Part shown: positions 9,143 to 16,429 of the stretch, in pieces | Numbering within the stretch: the stretch's first letter is position 1 | Layout of the letters: the number at the start of each line of letters is the position of its first letter | Assembly: GCA_951812315.1 (NCBI GenBank) | Contig: CATOSA010000050.1 | Span: 1-32,095, forward strand | Direction: 5' to 3' | From: an uncultured Burkholderiales bacterium | Lineage (GTDB): Bacteria > Pseudomonadota > Gammaproteobacteria > Burkholderiales > Eutrophovitaceae | DNA: 32,095 nucleotides | Position numbers and translations under genes: made by a program | Notes under the pieces: model-generated | What the model was told of the DNA's origin: nothing | Databases searched by the model: none | The model's input: only the letters and a program-made list of their open reading frames with translations

Positions 9143-9973
9143 ATGTCCCGCGTAAAGAGATTTATCGCATTCGTAGTAGTTGCAGTTGTCCTCGGCGGTT
9201 GCCAGACAAACCCGATATCGGGCCGTTCGCAGTTCATGCTGGTCTCGGAAGACTACACGATCAGCGAGTCCAAGACTGCCTATACCGCGATGCTCAAACC
9301 GCTGGCCGACGAGGGAAAAATCGATAACGACCCCGCGGTCGTGGAGCGCGTCGACACGATCACCAGCAGGCTGGTCGCCCAGGCCATTCTCTACCGCCCG
9401 GAAACCGAGGCATGGGCGTGGTCGGTTCGTGTTATCGACGATCCGGACACGGTAAACGCATGGTGCATGGCAGGCGGGCGCATGGCCATCTATACCGGGC
9501 TGATTGATCAACTTGACGCGACGGACGACGAAATTGCACAAGTCATGGGCCACGAGATCTCGCACGCATTGCTGGCTCATACGCGCGAGCGCATGTCGCG
9601 CGCGATTGCGTTACAGCTGGGATTGACGGCCGCGGCGATCTCTCAGTCAGACAGTCAGTCAGGCCAGCTTGCGGTTCAGGGTGCGGCTATGGCCGCGGTC
9701 ATCGCGCTGGAACTGCCTAACAGTCGTAGTTCGGAAGCCGAAGCCGATGTCGTCGGAATCGAGATCGCGGCCAAGGCCGGCTATGATCCGCGCGCTGCTG
9801 AAACGCTGTGGGCGAAAATGGCCGAGGTTGGTGGCGGCGGTGAGTCGCGCTTTGATTTCTTTTCCACGCATCCGGCGCCGCTCAAGCGCATGGAGACGCT
9901 ACGCGATCTTGCGCCGCAGATGATGCCATATTACGAAGACCAGTCACCGCGGCCGACCTATCCGCTCAACTGA
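9143..9973 (+). CDS. M48 family metalloprotease, lipoprotein
   Basis: The 276-residue protein is a predicted lipoprotein: a hydrophobic signal with lipobox LGGC, Cys20. The mature part has the zinc protease motif HEISH (residues 137-141) and the downstream third-ligand region SEAEADVVG (about 197-205). It belongs to the Oma1/LoiP-like M48C group of small periplasmic proteases involved in envelope quality control. Oddly, a cysteine sits at 108 near the usual NAFAxPGG segment, which here reads VNAWCMAGGRMAIYTGL; this is a normal family variation. Lipidation and periplasmic location are inferred from the lipobox. It is flanked by a terminator upstream and a 209-base gap downstream. Confidence 0.9.
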   Translation: MSRVKRFIAFVVVAVVLGGCQTNPISGRSQFMLVSEDYTISESKTAYTAMLKPLADEGKIDNDPAVVERVDTITSRLVAQAILYRPETEAWAWSVRVIDDPDTVNAWCMAGGRMAIYTGLIDQLDATDDEIAQVMGHEISHALLAHTRERMSRAIALQLGLTAAAISQSDSQSGQLAVQGAAMAAVIALELPNSRSSEAEADVVGIEIAAKAGYDPRAAETLWAKMAEVGGGGESRFDFFSTHPAPLKRMETLRDLAPQMMPYYEDQSPRPTYPLN

Positions 9974-10182
9974 TCTTCATGCAATTCGTGAATGCTCGCC
10001 AGCCTTGAAGCTCGAAAGCCACTCGACTAAAAGCGTAGAGCAATTCAACGCATACGCGCCACTCATTCACTAATCCCGCAATCGATCATGGACCAGCCAG
10101 ATTCTGGATGTGTATTTGCGCATGACGTACGTTGCGGGCAACTCCTCAAATCCCGACTGTTAATTTCTGTCCCGGAGTGTTC

Positions 10183-12171
10183 ATGAACAAGTCTGCACTA
10201 GAAGTACGCTTTCCAGGTTCGCACGGTCTTATGCTTACCGAGCGTCTCGATCTTCCTTCGCGAGAGCCAACGGCGTATGCATTATTTGCGCACTGCTTTA
10301 CCTGCTCCAAGGACAGCAAGGCGGCCTCATACATCAGTAGCTCGCTCGCTGCCGCCGGCATTGCGGTCCTGCGCTTTGATTTCACAGGGCTTGGCGGCAG
10401 CGAGGGCGATTTCGCCAATACCGGTTTCTCTTCGACTATTGACGACCTGGTTGCGGCCGCCGATTTTCTGCGTAACGAGTACGAGGCGCCTCAGTTGCTC
10501 GTCGGTCACAGCCTGGGCGGCGCGGCTGTGCTGGCAGCGGCGCCGCGCATTGCCGAGATTCGTGCCGTAGCAACCGTAAATGCGCCGGCAGACCCGTCAC
10601 ATGTTATTCGAAATTTCGCCTCGGCTACGGCGCAAATCGAGTCCTCCGGAGAAGCCGAGGTTGTTCTGGGTGGGCGCAAGTTTACGATTCGCCAGTCATT
10701 CATTGACGACGTGCGTTCGCAAAAGCTCACAGAAATTCTGCCCGGCCTGCGCAGGGCATTACTGGTGATGCACGCGCCGCACGACAAGGTTGTGGACGTA
10801 TCGAACGCGCAGCAGATATTTACCACCGCCAAACACCCGAAGAGCTTTATCTCGCTGGATGATGCGGACCACCTGGTTAGCCGCCGCGACGATGCGCGCT
10901 ACGCCGGAATGGTTCTCGCCGCGTGGGCTGCGCGTTATATGCCTGTTCCCGCCAGCACGGCAGAATCACCTGCAGGGTCACACGATGTCATCGTCACCGA
11001 GGCGGGCGATGGCAACTTTGCCCAAACCGCCAACGCCAAAATCAATGGCAAAGGCGAGGCCGGGAACGCAATCAACGGTGATGTCCGGGCGTCTCTCGAT
11101 GTGTTCTTCACCGTCGTGCCTGACCTGAGCGAGGATTGGACGGCGAAGGTAGCGGTCAGCAACGAATGCGCCTGGACGGAAGAGCCGTATTTCCAGGTTC
11201 GCGACTTTAGGGTGCCGATCAGTGCCCAGGCTGAGCCGAGGGTGCGCGAGGTGATGTCGGCAATGCAAGCGGCTTTGACGGATGAGATCGAGAGTCTGAA
11301 TATTCGCGGCACCGTCGAGGACTTATGGAAGCGCGGATTCTTTGTTCAACAGATCGGCCAAGAGCCCGAGGTATGGATTCGCTTCGTGCCGACCGATTTG
11401 GCGTTTTCCGGTTTTACTGCAGCGGACGGACGCTTCGTTGCGCATTTGTTTGTGAAAGGCGATACAGAGACTTTTGTGGGCAGCAAGCCTGATTCGGTGC
11501 AGGCGGCGCCGCTGCCAGCATTGAAGCGGACCGATTCGTCGGACGATTTTCGTTTGTACGTGCCGGTATTTGCTGACTACGCAGCTTCGGCAAAATTGCT
11601 CGAGAGAAATCTGAAAATCGGCGAAGAGCAGTTCTTTGATGCGCCGGTGGTGGGGCGAGTCGGGCTGACGTTCAGGGATGTCGAGGTGTATCCGACCACA
11701 GGTGGCGCAGTTGCCGTTGGTCTTACCGTCGACGTCGACTATTCGGCGTCCGGCCAGACCGACGGAACCGGCCTGGTCTGGTTGAAGGCTGACATGGCGA
11801 TCGACCAGGAACGGCAGATGATCTACCCGAGTTCGCTCGATTTCGGTGCGGAAACCGATTCTTCGATGCTCAACATGGTTGTTGGTATTGCACGCCGGAC
11901 TTCGGTAAAGGACAAAATTCAGGCAGCACTCACTTACGATTTCAGCAATCAGCTTTCGTGCGGAGTCGCGGTCGCGAATAAGGCGATCAATCGCGAAATC
12001 AATGACAACCTGGTGATGACAGGGACCATCACCGATGCTGGTGTCGATGAAATCAAGGCCACACCCAACGGTATTTACATGGGCCTGCACACTGTCGGTA
12101 GATTGAATCTCGACGTGCGCGCGCTTTGCGAATCGACTAGACGTAGCCTTGCTCAGGCACTGGCCGTCTGA
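10183..12171 (+). CDS. Alpha/beta hydrolase fused to a DUF4403-like domain
   Basis: This 662-residue protein has two unrelated parts. Residues 1-255 are an alpha/beta hydrolase with AHCFTCSKD, the nucleophile motif GHSLGG (Ser110), Asp201 in HAPHDKVV and His230 in DDADH: a complete triad, of the kind normally joined to an OsmC domain. Residues 268-281 (DVIVTEAGDGNFAQ) still resemble the first strand of that OsmC domain, but its cysteines are absent. From about 305 on the protein instead matches DUF4403, a family usually found as separate exported proteins, with no signal peptide here and without the usual DUF4403 N terminus. Start ATG at 10183 with GGAG upstream. Function of the combination is unknown. 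Confidence 0.8.
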   Translation: MNKSALEVRFPGSHGLMLTERLDLPSREPTAYALFAHCFTCSKDSKAASYISSSLAAAGIAVLRFDFTGLGGSEGDFANTGFSSTIDDLVAAADFLRNEYEAPQLLVGHSLGGAAVLAAAPRIAEIRAVATVNAPADPSHVIRNFASATAQIESSGEAEVVLGGRKFTIRQSFIDDVRSQKLTEILPGLRRALLVMHAPHDKVVDVSNAQQIFTTAKHPKSFISLDDADHLVSRRDDARYAGMVLAAWAARYMPVPASTAESPAGSHDVIVTEAGDGNFAQTANAKINGKGEAGNAINGDVRASLDVFFTVVPDLSEDWTAKVAVSNECAWTEEPYFQVRDFRVPISAQAEPRVREVMSAMQAALTDEIESLNIRGTVEDLWKRGFFVQQIGQEPEVWIRFVPTDLAFSGFTAADGRFVAHLFVKGDTETFVGSKPDSVQAAPLPALKRTDSSDDFRLYVPVFADYAASAKLLERNLKIGEEQFFDAPVVGRVGLTFRDVEVYPTTGGAVAVGLTVDVDYSASGQTDGTGLVWLKADMAIDQERQMIYPSSLDFGAETDSSMLNMVVGIARRTSVKDKIQAALTYDFSNQLSCGVAVANKAINREINDNLVMTGTITDAGVDEIKATPNGIYMGLHTVGRLNLDVRALCESTRRSLAQALAV

Positions 12172-12248
12172 AAGGAAGTAGATGAGACGGTAGCTGACCT
12201 TGCAATTCTCTTGCGGCAGACGTCCGCTGCTTGCGCTCGATAGGCGGG

Positions 12249-12713
12249 TTAACGCTTCTTGACCACAAAATCAACATCACAATCCAGTATATGTAAAAGA
12301 GCTACAAGCTGACTCATCGACTTATTTGTATTGGATGGATCCAGCAATCGATAGAGCTGCGGCACTGAGGTTTTCAGTCTTTTAACCATTTGGCGCCGGC
12401 TTAATGCACTCTCCCCAATTCGCTTATTGGCTTCGAGAGATAATTTGTATGTCAGAAGACTCGCCAGGTATTTTGGATCTTCGTTGTATTCAAGAACTTG
12501 CTCAATATGAATTGAGCCCTCTTCCCCCGATTTGAGGGTATAGGTAAATCCTTCTTTCCCAAGTTCCTTGTCTACAGCAACACTCTCGATACAATTGGAT
12601 GAAGTCGGCTTAGGCCTTGCCTCAGAGAATGGAAACGAATATTCAGCGTCAGAAAAAGTAACGACTGAAAATTCTTTCTTTCGATTATTTGATTTAACGC
12701 TACGAATTTTCAT
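12249..12713 (-). CDS. DUF2442-like protein with C-terminal helix-turn-helix (probable antitoxin)
   Basis: The 154-residue protein has an N-terminal beta-rich part that resembles DUF2442-type proteins (MKIRSVKSNNRKKEFSVVTF, then DKELGKEGFTYTLKSG) and a C-terminal helix-turn-helix resembling XRE/HipB repressors (RRQMVKRLKTSVPQLYRLLD). Its ATG overlaps the stop of the upstream DUF4160 gene as ATGA, so the two are translated together. DUF4160/DUF2442 pairs are usually listed as toxin-antitoxin-like; the DNA-binding partner would be the antitoxin and autorepressor. The DNA is visibly AT-richer than its neighbours, which suggests recent transfer. No activity has been shown that I know of. Confidence 0.75.
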   Translation of the reverse strand: MKIRSVKSNNRKKEFSVVTFSDAEYSFPFSEARPKPTSSNCIESVAVDKELGKEGFTYTLKSGEEGSIHIEQVLEYNEDPKYLASLLTYKLSLEANKRIGESALSRRQMVKRLKTSVPQLYRLLDPSNTNKSMSQLVALLHILDCDVDFVVKKR

Positions 12714-12904
12714 AGCTCACCCTCACTATCCAATTCCACGATGAGTTCGAGCAACCTGCGGGTTGCCTTGCCTTGCATCGGTTGCCAGTTCTCAATATCC
12801 CATTTAACAATTAGCCTGGAATCACGGTACACATGGACATGGCGTGGGGAATGATCGCCTTTCCAAGTCAAGAATATATAGTTTCCACGGCGTACCTTGC
12901 CCAT
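12710..12904 (-). CDS. DUF4160 family protein (probable toxin partner)
   Basis: The 64-residue protein matches the small DUF4160 family: an aromatic/charged strand, the HSPRHVHVYRD segment that corresponds to the family's conserved His-Pro-Pro-His-Phe-His-type motif, then a W and a C-terminal helix RRLLELIVELDSE. The function of DUF4160 is not established; it is often found beside DUF2442 genes. It is first in the two-gene unit, 10 bases from a perfect inverted repeat, and its stop overlaps the next start. The ribosome site is weak (TAAGG close to the ATG). Confidence 0.8.
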   Translation of the reverse strand: MGKVRRGNYIFLTWKGDHSPRHVHVYRDSRLIVKWDIENWQPMQGKATRRLLELIVELDSEGEL

Positions 12905-12913
12905 GCCTTAAAG

Positions 12914-12931
12914 GTTACCACATGAGGTAAC
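12914..12931. promoter_or_regulatory. Palindrome before the DUF4160 gene, possible operator
   Basis: GTTACC and GGTAAC are perfect inverted copies separated by ACATGA, centred about 18 bases before the start of the minus-strand DUF4160 gene. A site here would suit autorepression by the helix-turn-helix partner. This is inference from position and symmetry. Confidence 0.5.
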
Positions 12932-13073
12932 AGTTGCAAGATGCCAAGACCCCATAATGTCGCACTAGAGGACGCAGCTGGCTGTGGTCCGACGGACGCC
13001 GAAGGCCGGAACGAAAGAGGTGGATCCCAACGGCTGGACACCAAAATATAGCTGATAAGTGAAATCTTATGGA

Positions 13074-13457
13074 TTATTCTTTTACGACACAGAGAGGATC
13101 CGAAGATGACACGTAGAAAGAGAAGAAATCACACGGCGAGCTTCTCGCGCATTGCATGGCGACGTCGTTAGCGAACTCCACTTCTCCAACCGGCTTCATG
13201 TGCTCAGGCCCATCGGCGCGATACATAGACTGGCAATCGATATAGACCGTCGCGGTAATGTTGTGCCCGGCGCCGGTATCGGCGAGCAGATTGGGCAACA
13301 TGTAAACGTCATCCTCTCCTTCCCACAGATGTTGGTGGGGATCGATGATCGGCAGTTCCGGTTCGAGAGCCGCTTCCGTGTGCAGGGCAAGCCAGTCTTC
13401 ATCGACCGGCGTGTACCAGCCTTTCCGGTGACTGGCCGCTGATGAGTTGTTGGCCAT
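13074..13457 (-). pseudogene. Truncated amidohydrolase (N-terminal fragment)
   Basis: The ORF encodes the first ~105 residues of an amidohydrolase-2 family enzyme: GWYTPVDEDWLALH, then IIDPHQHLWE with the first metal-binding His-x-His-like motif, then MYRADGPEHMKPVGEVEF. Homologues continue for over 300 residues with the rest of the barrel. Here similarity stops after VAMQCA (around 13150) and a 24-residue unrelated tail leads to a stop at 13074. The remaining metal ligands and catalytic Asp are gone, so it should be inactive. The break faces the DUF4160 module, which may have arrived at or replaced the lost end. The start ATG with upstream AGGAGTAAC looks intact. Confidence 0.8.
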
Positions 13458-13672
13458 GCTGGTTACTCCTGGTTGAGAAGGCTATACGTAGAAGGGTACT
13501 CGTATCTTGGCACTGTCGGCTTACGGAGCTGAAGTAGCGACGTTGAGCTGGCCGCGGAGTAAGAAATAGGTTGGACTCGCAAGAATTCGGTAGCGAGTTG
13601 AGTTGACGACCGACGCGCCGAACAAGGGACGTAGGTGTAACTGACCGGCCTCCTGTAGCATGCTTGCTTATA

Positions 13673-13704
13673 CCCAAAAAGGGAATTATCATTCCCAATA
13701 TGGG
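13673..13704. promoter_or_regulatory. Double CCC(A/T)5GGG operator-like site
   Basis: Two 11-base sites, CCCAAAAAGGG (13673-13683) and CCCAATATGGG (13694-13704), are centred 21 bases apart, about two turns of the helix. The second covers the ATG at 13700. Two symmetrical sites on one face of the DNA fit a dimeric winged-helix repressor, and the product of the gene that follows has such a domain, so autoregulation is likely. No binding data. Confidence 0.6.
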
Positions 13705-14323
13705 AATGAATAAGACTGGTCTGGGCGAAGCTCTGTTTACGAAAACGCAGCGCCGGGTGCTGGGCTTGTTGTTTGGCAGCCCGGATCGCAGTTTTTACGG
13801 GAACGAGATCGTGCGGTTTGCCGACGCCGGCATCGGTACGGTGCAGCGGGAACTGGAGCGGCTTGAATCATCGCAACTGGTTACCGCCTCGAGGATTGGT
13901 AATCAGAAGCACTACCAGGCAAACCGGGGTGCGCCAATTTTCGATGAGCTGCGCGGCATCGTGCTGAAGACGTTCGGCGTGGCAGATCAGGTGAGATCGG
14001 CATTGGCGCCGCTTGCGAAGCGCATTCAGGCGGCATTTATCTACGGATCGGTCGCGAAGGGCACAGATACCGCCAATAGCGATATCGATGTGATGATCGT
14101 GAGCGACGATATTTCCTATCCAGAGGTGATACAGGCGCTGACCAAAGCGGAGTCGGGAGTACGACGGACCATCAACCCTTCCGTGTATACAGCTGCTAGT
14201 TGGCGGCGCAAACTCGCGCAGGAAGGTGGATTCGTCGGACGCGTGATGGGACAACCCAGAATATTTCTGATCGGTTCGGATGATGACCTCCCCAAACCTC
14301 GAAAATCTGGCAAGAATCGGTAA
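13700..14323 (+). CDS. Winged-helix plus MNT nucleotidyltransferase (antitoxin of MNT/HEPN pair)
   Basis: The ~207-residue protein has an N-terminal winged-helix domain (FTKTQRRVLGLLFGSP, then FYGNEIVRF and a GTVQRELERLESSQLV recognition-helix region) and a C-terminal minimal nucleotidyltransferase domain with GSVAKGTDTANSDIDVMIV. The GS and DxD residues are intact, so catalysis is possible. In known MNT/HEPN pairs the MNT enzyme can AMPylate the HEPN toxin to neutralise it. The start is ATG at 13700 or 13706; an in-frame TTG at 13664 exists. The gene overlaps the HEPN gene by about 44 bases. It is preceded by a double operator-like site. Confidence 0.85.
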   Translation: MGMNKTGLGEALFTKTQRRVLGLLFGSPDRSFYGNEIVRFADAGIGTVQRELERLESSQLVTASRIGNQKHYQANRGAPIFDELRGIVLKTFGVADQVRSALAPLAKRIQAAFIYGSVAKGTDTANSDIDVMIVSDDISYPEVIQALTKAESGVRRTINPSVYTAASWRRKLAQEGGFVGRVMGQPRIFLIGSDDDLPKPRKSGKNR

Positions 14324-14705
14324 GCTAAGAAAAGAGCTGGTCGGCCAGGCCGAATTCGATGGTCTGGTGAAGTCCGGTCGGGCGCGCCTATCCGATGCGC
14401 GAACGGCGAAACTGTCTCTTGAGAGCCGTTTTGACCTCGCGTACAACGCTTCGCATGCGCTTGCACTCGCTGCCTTGCGCTGGCATGGCTACCGTTCCGA
14501 AAATCGTTATCTGGTTTTCCAGTGCCTGCACGAAACGCTTGGCCTGAGGCCGGAACAGTGGCGTGTACTGGCGCTGTGCCATGAGAGACGAAATGTCGCT
14601 GAGTACGAAGGGCATCTGGAGGTTGAAGACAGGCTGGTTACCGATTTGATCGAAATTGCGAAAGTGGTGCTCAACAAGGTAGCGACACTTGGAGAAGTCC
14701 GGTAA
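14280..14705 (+). CDS. HEPN domain protein (toxin of MNT/HEPN pair)
   Basis: The 141-residue all-helical protein sits directly after, and overlaps, an MNT gene, the classic arrangement of HepT/MntA-type pairs. It has the HEPN-like motif region CHERRNVAEYEGH at about 100-112, where Arg, Asn and the Tyr/His positions resemble the R-x4-6-H RNase motif and the tyrosine modified in HepT. Toxicity would be RNA cleavage. Homology of the rest is less obvious to me. The ATG at 14280 is followed by another ATG at 14283; either could be used. Confidence 0.7.
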   Translation: MMTSPNLENLARIGKLRKELVGQAEFDGLVKSGRARLSDARTAKLSLESRFDLAYNASHALALAALRWHGYRSENRYLVFQCLHETLGLRPEQWRVLALCHERRNVAEYEGHLEVEDRLVTDLIEIAKVVLNKVATLGEVR

Positions 14706-14753
14706 GTGGCTGACAATGTAGGGGCCGCTATATACTGCAATGAACTAAGTTTA

Positions 14754-14769
14754 CATAATATACATTATG
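14754..14769. repeat. AT-rich palindrome
   Basis: CATAAT and ATTATG are perfect inverted copies around ATAC, about 50 bases after the HEPN gene, in a gene-free stretch of 177 bases before the minus-strand antitoxin-like gene. It could be an operator or a relic; I see no T run for a terminator. Confidence 0.4.
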
Positions 14770-14882
14770 CGTTCTTTATATGCACATGGGACGTCGGGGT
14801 TGAACGTCCGTAGCACTGCCCGTTGGCGATCCGGTGTTCCAGTTGGGGCCTACAACGTATTCGAATCCACAGCTAGAGTGAT

Positions 14883-15098
14883 CTACTGCCACGACAGATC
14901 GGGTTTTCGATTCTGCGATACACAGTCTCGCAAATAGAGATTGATGAGACTTTGGTACGGGATGCCCGTTTCCTCTGCCATAGCCTTGAAGTACTCAATT
15001 ATGTTGTCGCTCATACGTATCGTCACTTGACGCTTGAGCTTCGAAGCATACGGATTCTTCCGCGACTTCATTTTGGAAAAGTCATATTCCTTCTTCAT
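14883..15098 (-). CDS. BrnA/CopG-like antitoxin
   Basis: The 71-residue protein is a ribbon-helix-helix-type antitoxin: a basic, disordered start (DFSKMKSRKNPYASKLKRQ), then VTIRMSDNIIEYFKAMAEETGIPYQSLINLYLRDCV, which resembles the strand plus two helices of BrnA/CopG proteins. It should bind DNA as a dimer and repress its own operon. Its start overlaps, as ATGA, the stop of a short remnant that resembles the tail of the BrnT toxin. Without that toxin it is an orphan antitoxin or decaying module. Confidence 0.75.
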   Translation of the reverse strand: MKKEYDFSKMKSRKNPYASKLKRQVTIRMSDNIIEYFKAMAEETGIPYQSLINLYLRDCVSQNRKPDLSWQ

Positions 15099-15241
15099 GG
15101 CATTGGACCAAAGTAGTATTTACGCTCACTTGAGGTTGCCTTACGAGCGGAGATGATTCGGATGGTGTCTCCATAACGCCCTTTCAACCGGCATCCCCAA
15201 AATACCAAAGTACGGACCCCGCAATCACTCTTCGTGCGTTG
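15095..15241 (-). pseudogene. BrnT toxin remnant
   Basis: Upstream of the antitoxin, a frame too short to stand alone reads GDTIRIISARKATSSERKYY, the typical C-terminal end of BrnT-family RNase toxins. A stop codon lies at 15242-15244, no start codon is seen, and the N-terminal two thirds of a BrnT are missing; the upstream DNA instead codes for a different small protein. The stop overlaps the antitoxin ATG as in intact brnT-brnA pairs. The toxin is therefore inactive unless it was mis-sequenced. Confidence 0.65.
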
Positions 15242-15440
15242 TCATGCTGTGTCGTTCCGCGAACCATTTGTTTACGGTTCGCCGATGCAGGTATTCCTGG
15301 ATCGCGCGCCGCACTGCCAATACAACTACAGCGACAACTGCAACGACCGCAAAGAATATGATGACCCATAGCGCATCACAGCCCGCAGCCAAGTACTCGC
15401 CAGCAAAACAAACTTGTATTGACTGCAAATACTCGAACAT
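15225..15440 (-). CDS. Small single-pass membrane protein, unknown
   Basis: A 71-residue ORF encodes a strongly hydrophobic helix (LWVIIFFAVVAVVAVVVLAV, about residues 24-43) flanked by a basic amphipathic segment RRAIQEYLHRR. It starts with ATG at 15440. I do not recognise the family; the basic side after the helix suggests a cytoplasmic C terminus. It sits between the toxin-antitoxin remnants and tatD. The end overlaps the start of the BrnT remnant frame. It could be an unrelated hypothetical gene or chance ORF; the helix makes a real gene more likely than not. Confidence 0.45.
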   Translation of the reverse strand: MFEYLQSIQVCFAGEYLAAGCDALWVIIFFAVVAVVAVVVLAVRRAIQEYLHRRTVNKWFAERHSMTTHEE

Positions 15441-15547
15441 GGACGCGCAAAGATTATCGACGAGATGATCATGATCGATCGCAGCTTACTCTTGCGGCAA
15501 TCGGCTGAAATTGAGTTTACCGCCGCTTTCAGCCGCCAGGCCAGGCA

Positions 15548-16315
15548 CTACGCAACCTTGAACAGCCTCCGGAAGTTGCTGCTCGTTTTTTCAGCAACCT
15601 GGTCTAACGGCAATCCTTTGATGCGGGCCAGTTCCTCAGCAACGTGACGGACATAAGCTGGCTCGTTTGTTTTGCCTCTGTGAGGGACAGGCGCGAGATA
15701 CGGTGAATCGGTCTCAACCATGGCTGATTCGAGCGGCACCTTGGCCGCCACGTCACGAAGCGCCGCAGCGTTCTTGAACGTCAGAATGCCTGAGAACGAG
15801 ATCAGGAAATTCATTTCCAGGGCCGCTTTCGCGACTTCCCAGGTTTCAGTGAAACAATGCATGACGCCACCAACTGAAGCCGCATCTTCTTCGCGCATGA
15901 TCTTGATCGTGTCAGCTCCGGCCTCGCGCGTGTGGATAACCAGTGGCTTGCCGGTTTCTTTTGCGGCCCGGATGTGATTTCTGAAACGCGCCCGCTGCCA
16001 GGATAAATCACCCTCCAGACGAAAATAATCGAGTCCAGTTTCGCCAATGGCGACAATTTTCGGGTGTGCGGCGAGGCTTACCAGGCGCTCGGAACTGGGG
16101 TCTTCGCCTTCAACCTGATCCGGATGCACGCCCACGCTTGCATAAACATTTGGATACGATTCGGCAAGCTGCAGCACCTCGGGAAATGCTTCCAGACTCA
16201 CGGAGACACACAGCGCCTGGGTGACCCCGGCGTCTTGCATACGCCCCATCAGGCCATCCAGGTCTTCCCTGAGTTCAGGAAAATTAATGTGGCAGTGAGA
16301 ATCTATTATTTCCAT
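15548..16315 (-). CDS. tatD: TatD family metal-dependent hydrolase (YcfH type)
   Basis: The 255-residue protein is a TIM-barrel metallohydrolase of the TatD family, whose members act as 3'-5' DNA exonucleases or DNases. Metal ligands are seen: DSHCH (His7, His9), GETGLDYF (Glu), VIHTRE (His), MHCF (His) and ETDSPYLAP (Asp). This is the YcfH-like branch. It is the last gene of the conserved block that continues to rpmF. A pilZ gene, often found between holB and this gene in gammaproteobacteria, is missing. Confidence 0.9.
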   Translation of the reverse strand: MEIIDSHCHINFPELREDLDGLMGRMQDAGVTQALCVSVSLEAFPEVLQLAESYPNVYASVGVHPDQVEGEDPSSERLVSLAAHPKIVAIGETGLDYFRLEGDLSWQRARFRNHIRAAKETGKPLVIHTREAGADTIKIMREEDAASVGGVMHCFTETWEVAKAALEMNFLISFSGILTFKNAAALRDVAAKVPLESAMVETDSPYLAPVPHRGKTNEPAYVRHVAEELARIKGLPLDQVAEKTSSNFRRLFKVA

Positions 16316-16429
16316 ATATACAATACTATGTAGTTATTTCTTATGATATTACATTAAGTATAGCCCGGCCATGGCTGACCCATACGATACTTACTCGAAT
16401 TTCCCACCACTGGCAGTCTCAAAAGAGCG

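Noticed and set aside
11323..12090. 255-codon minus-strand ORF inside the hydrolase/DUF4403 gene
   Set aside because: No recognisable domain, while the plus frame matches DUF4403 throughout.
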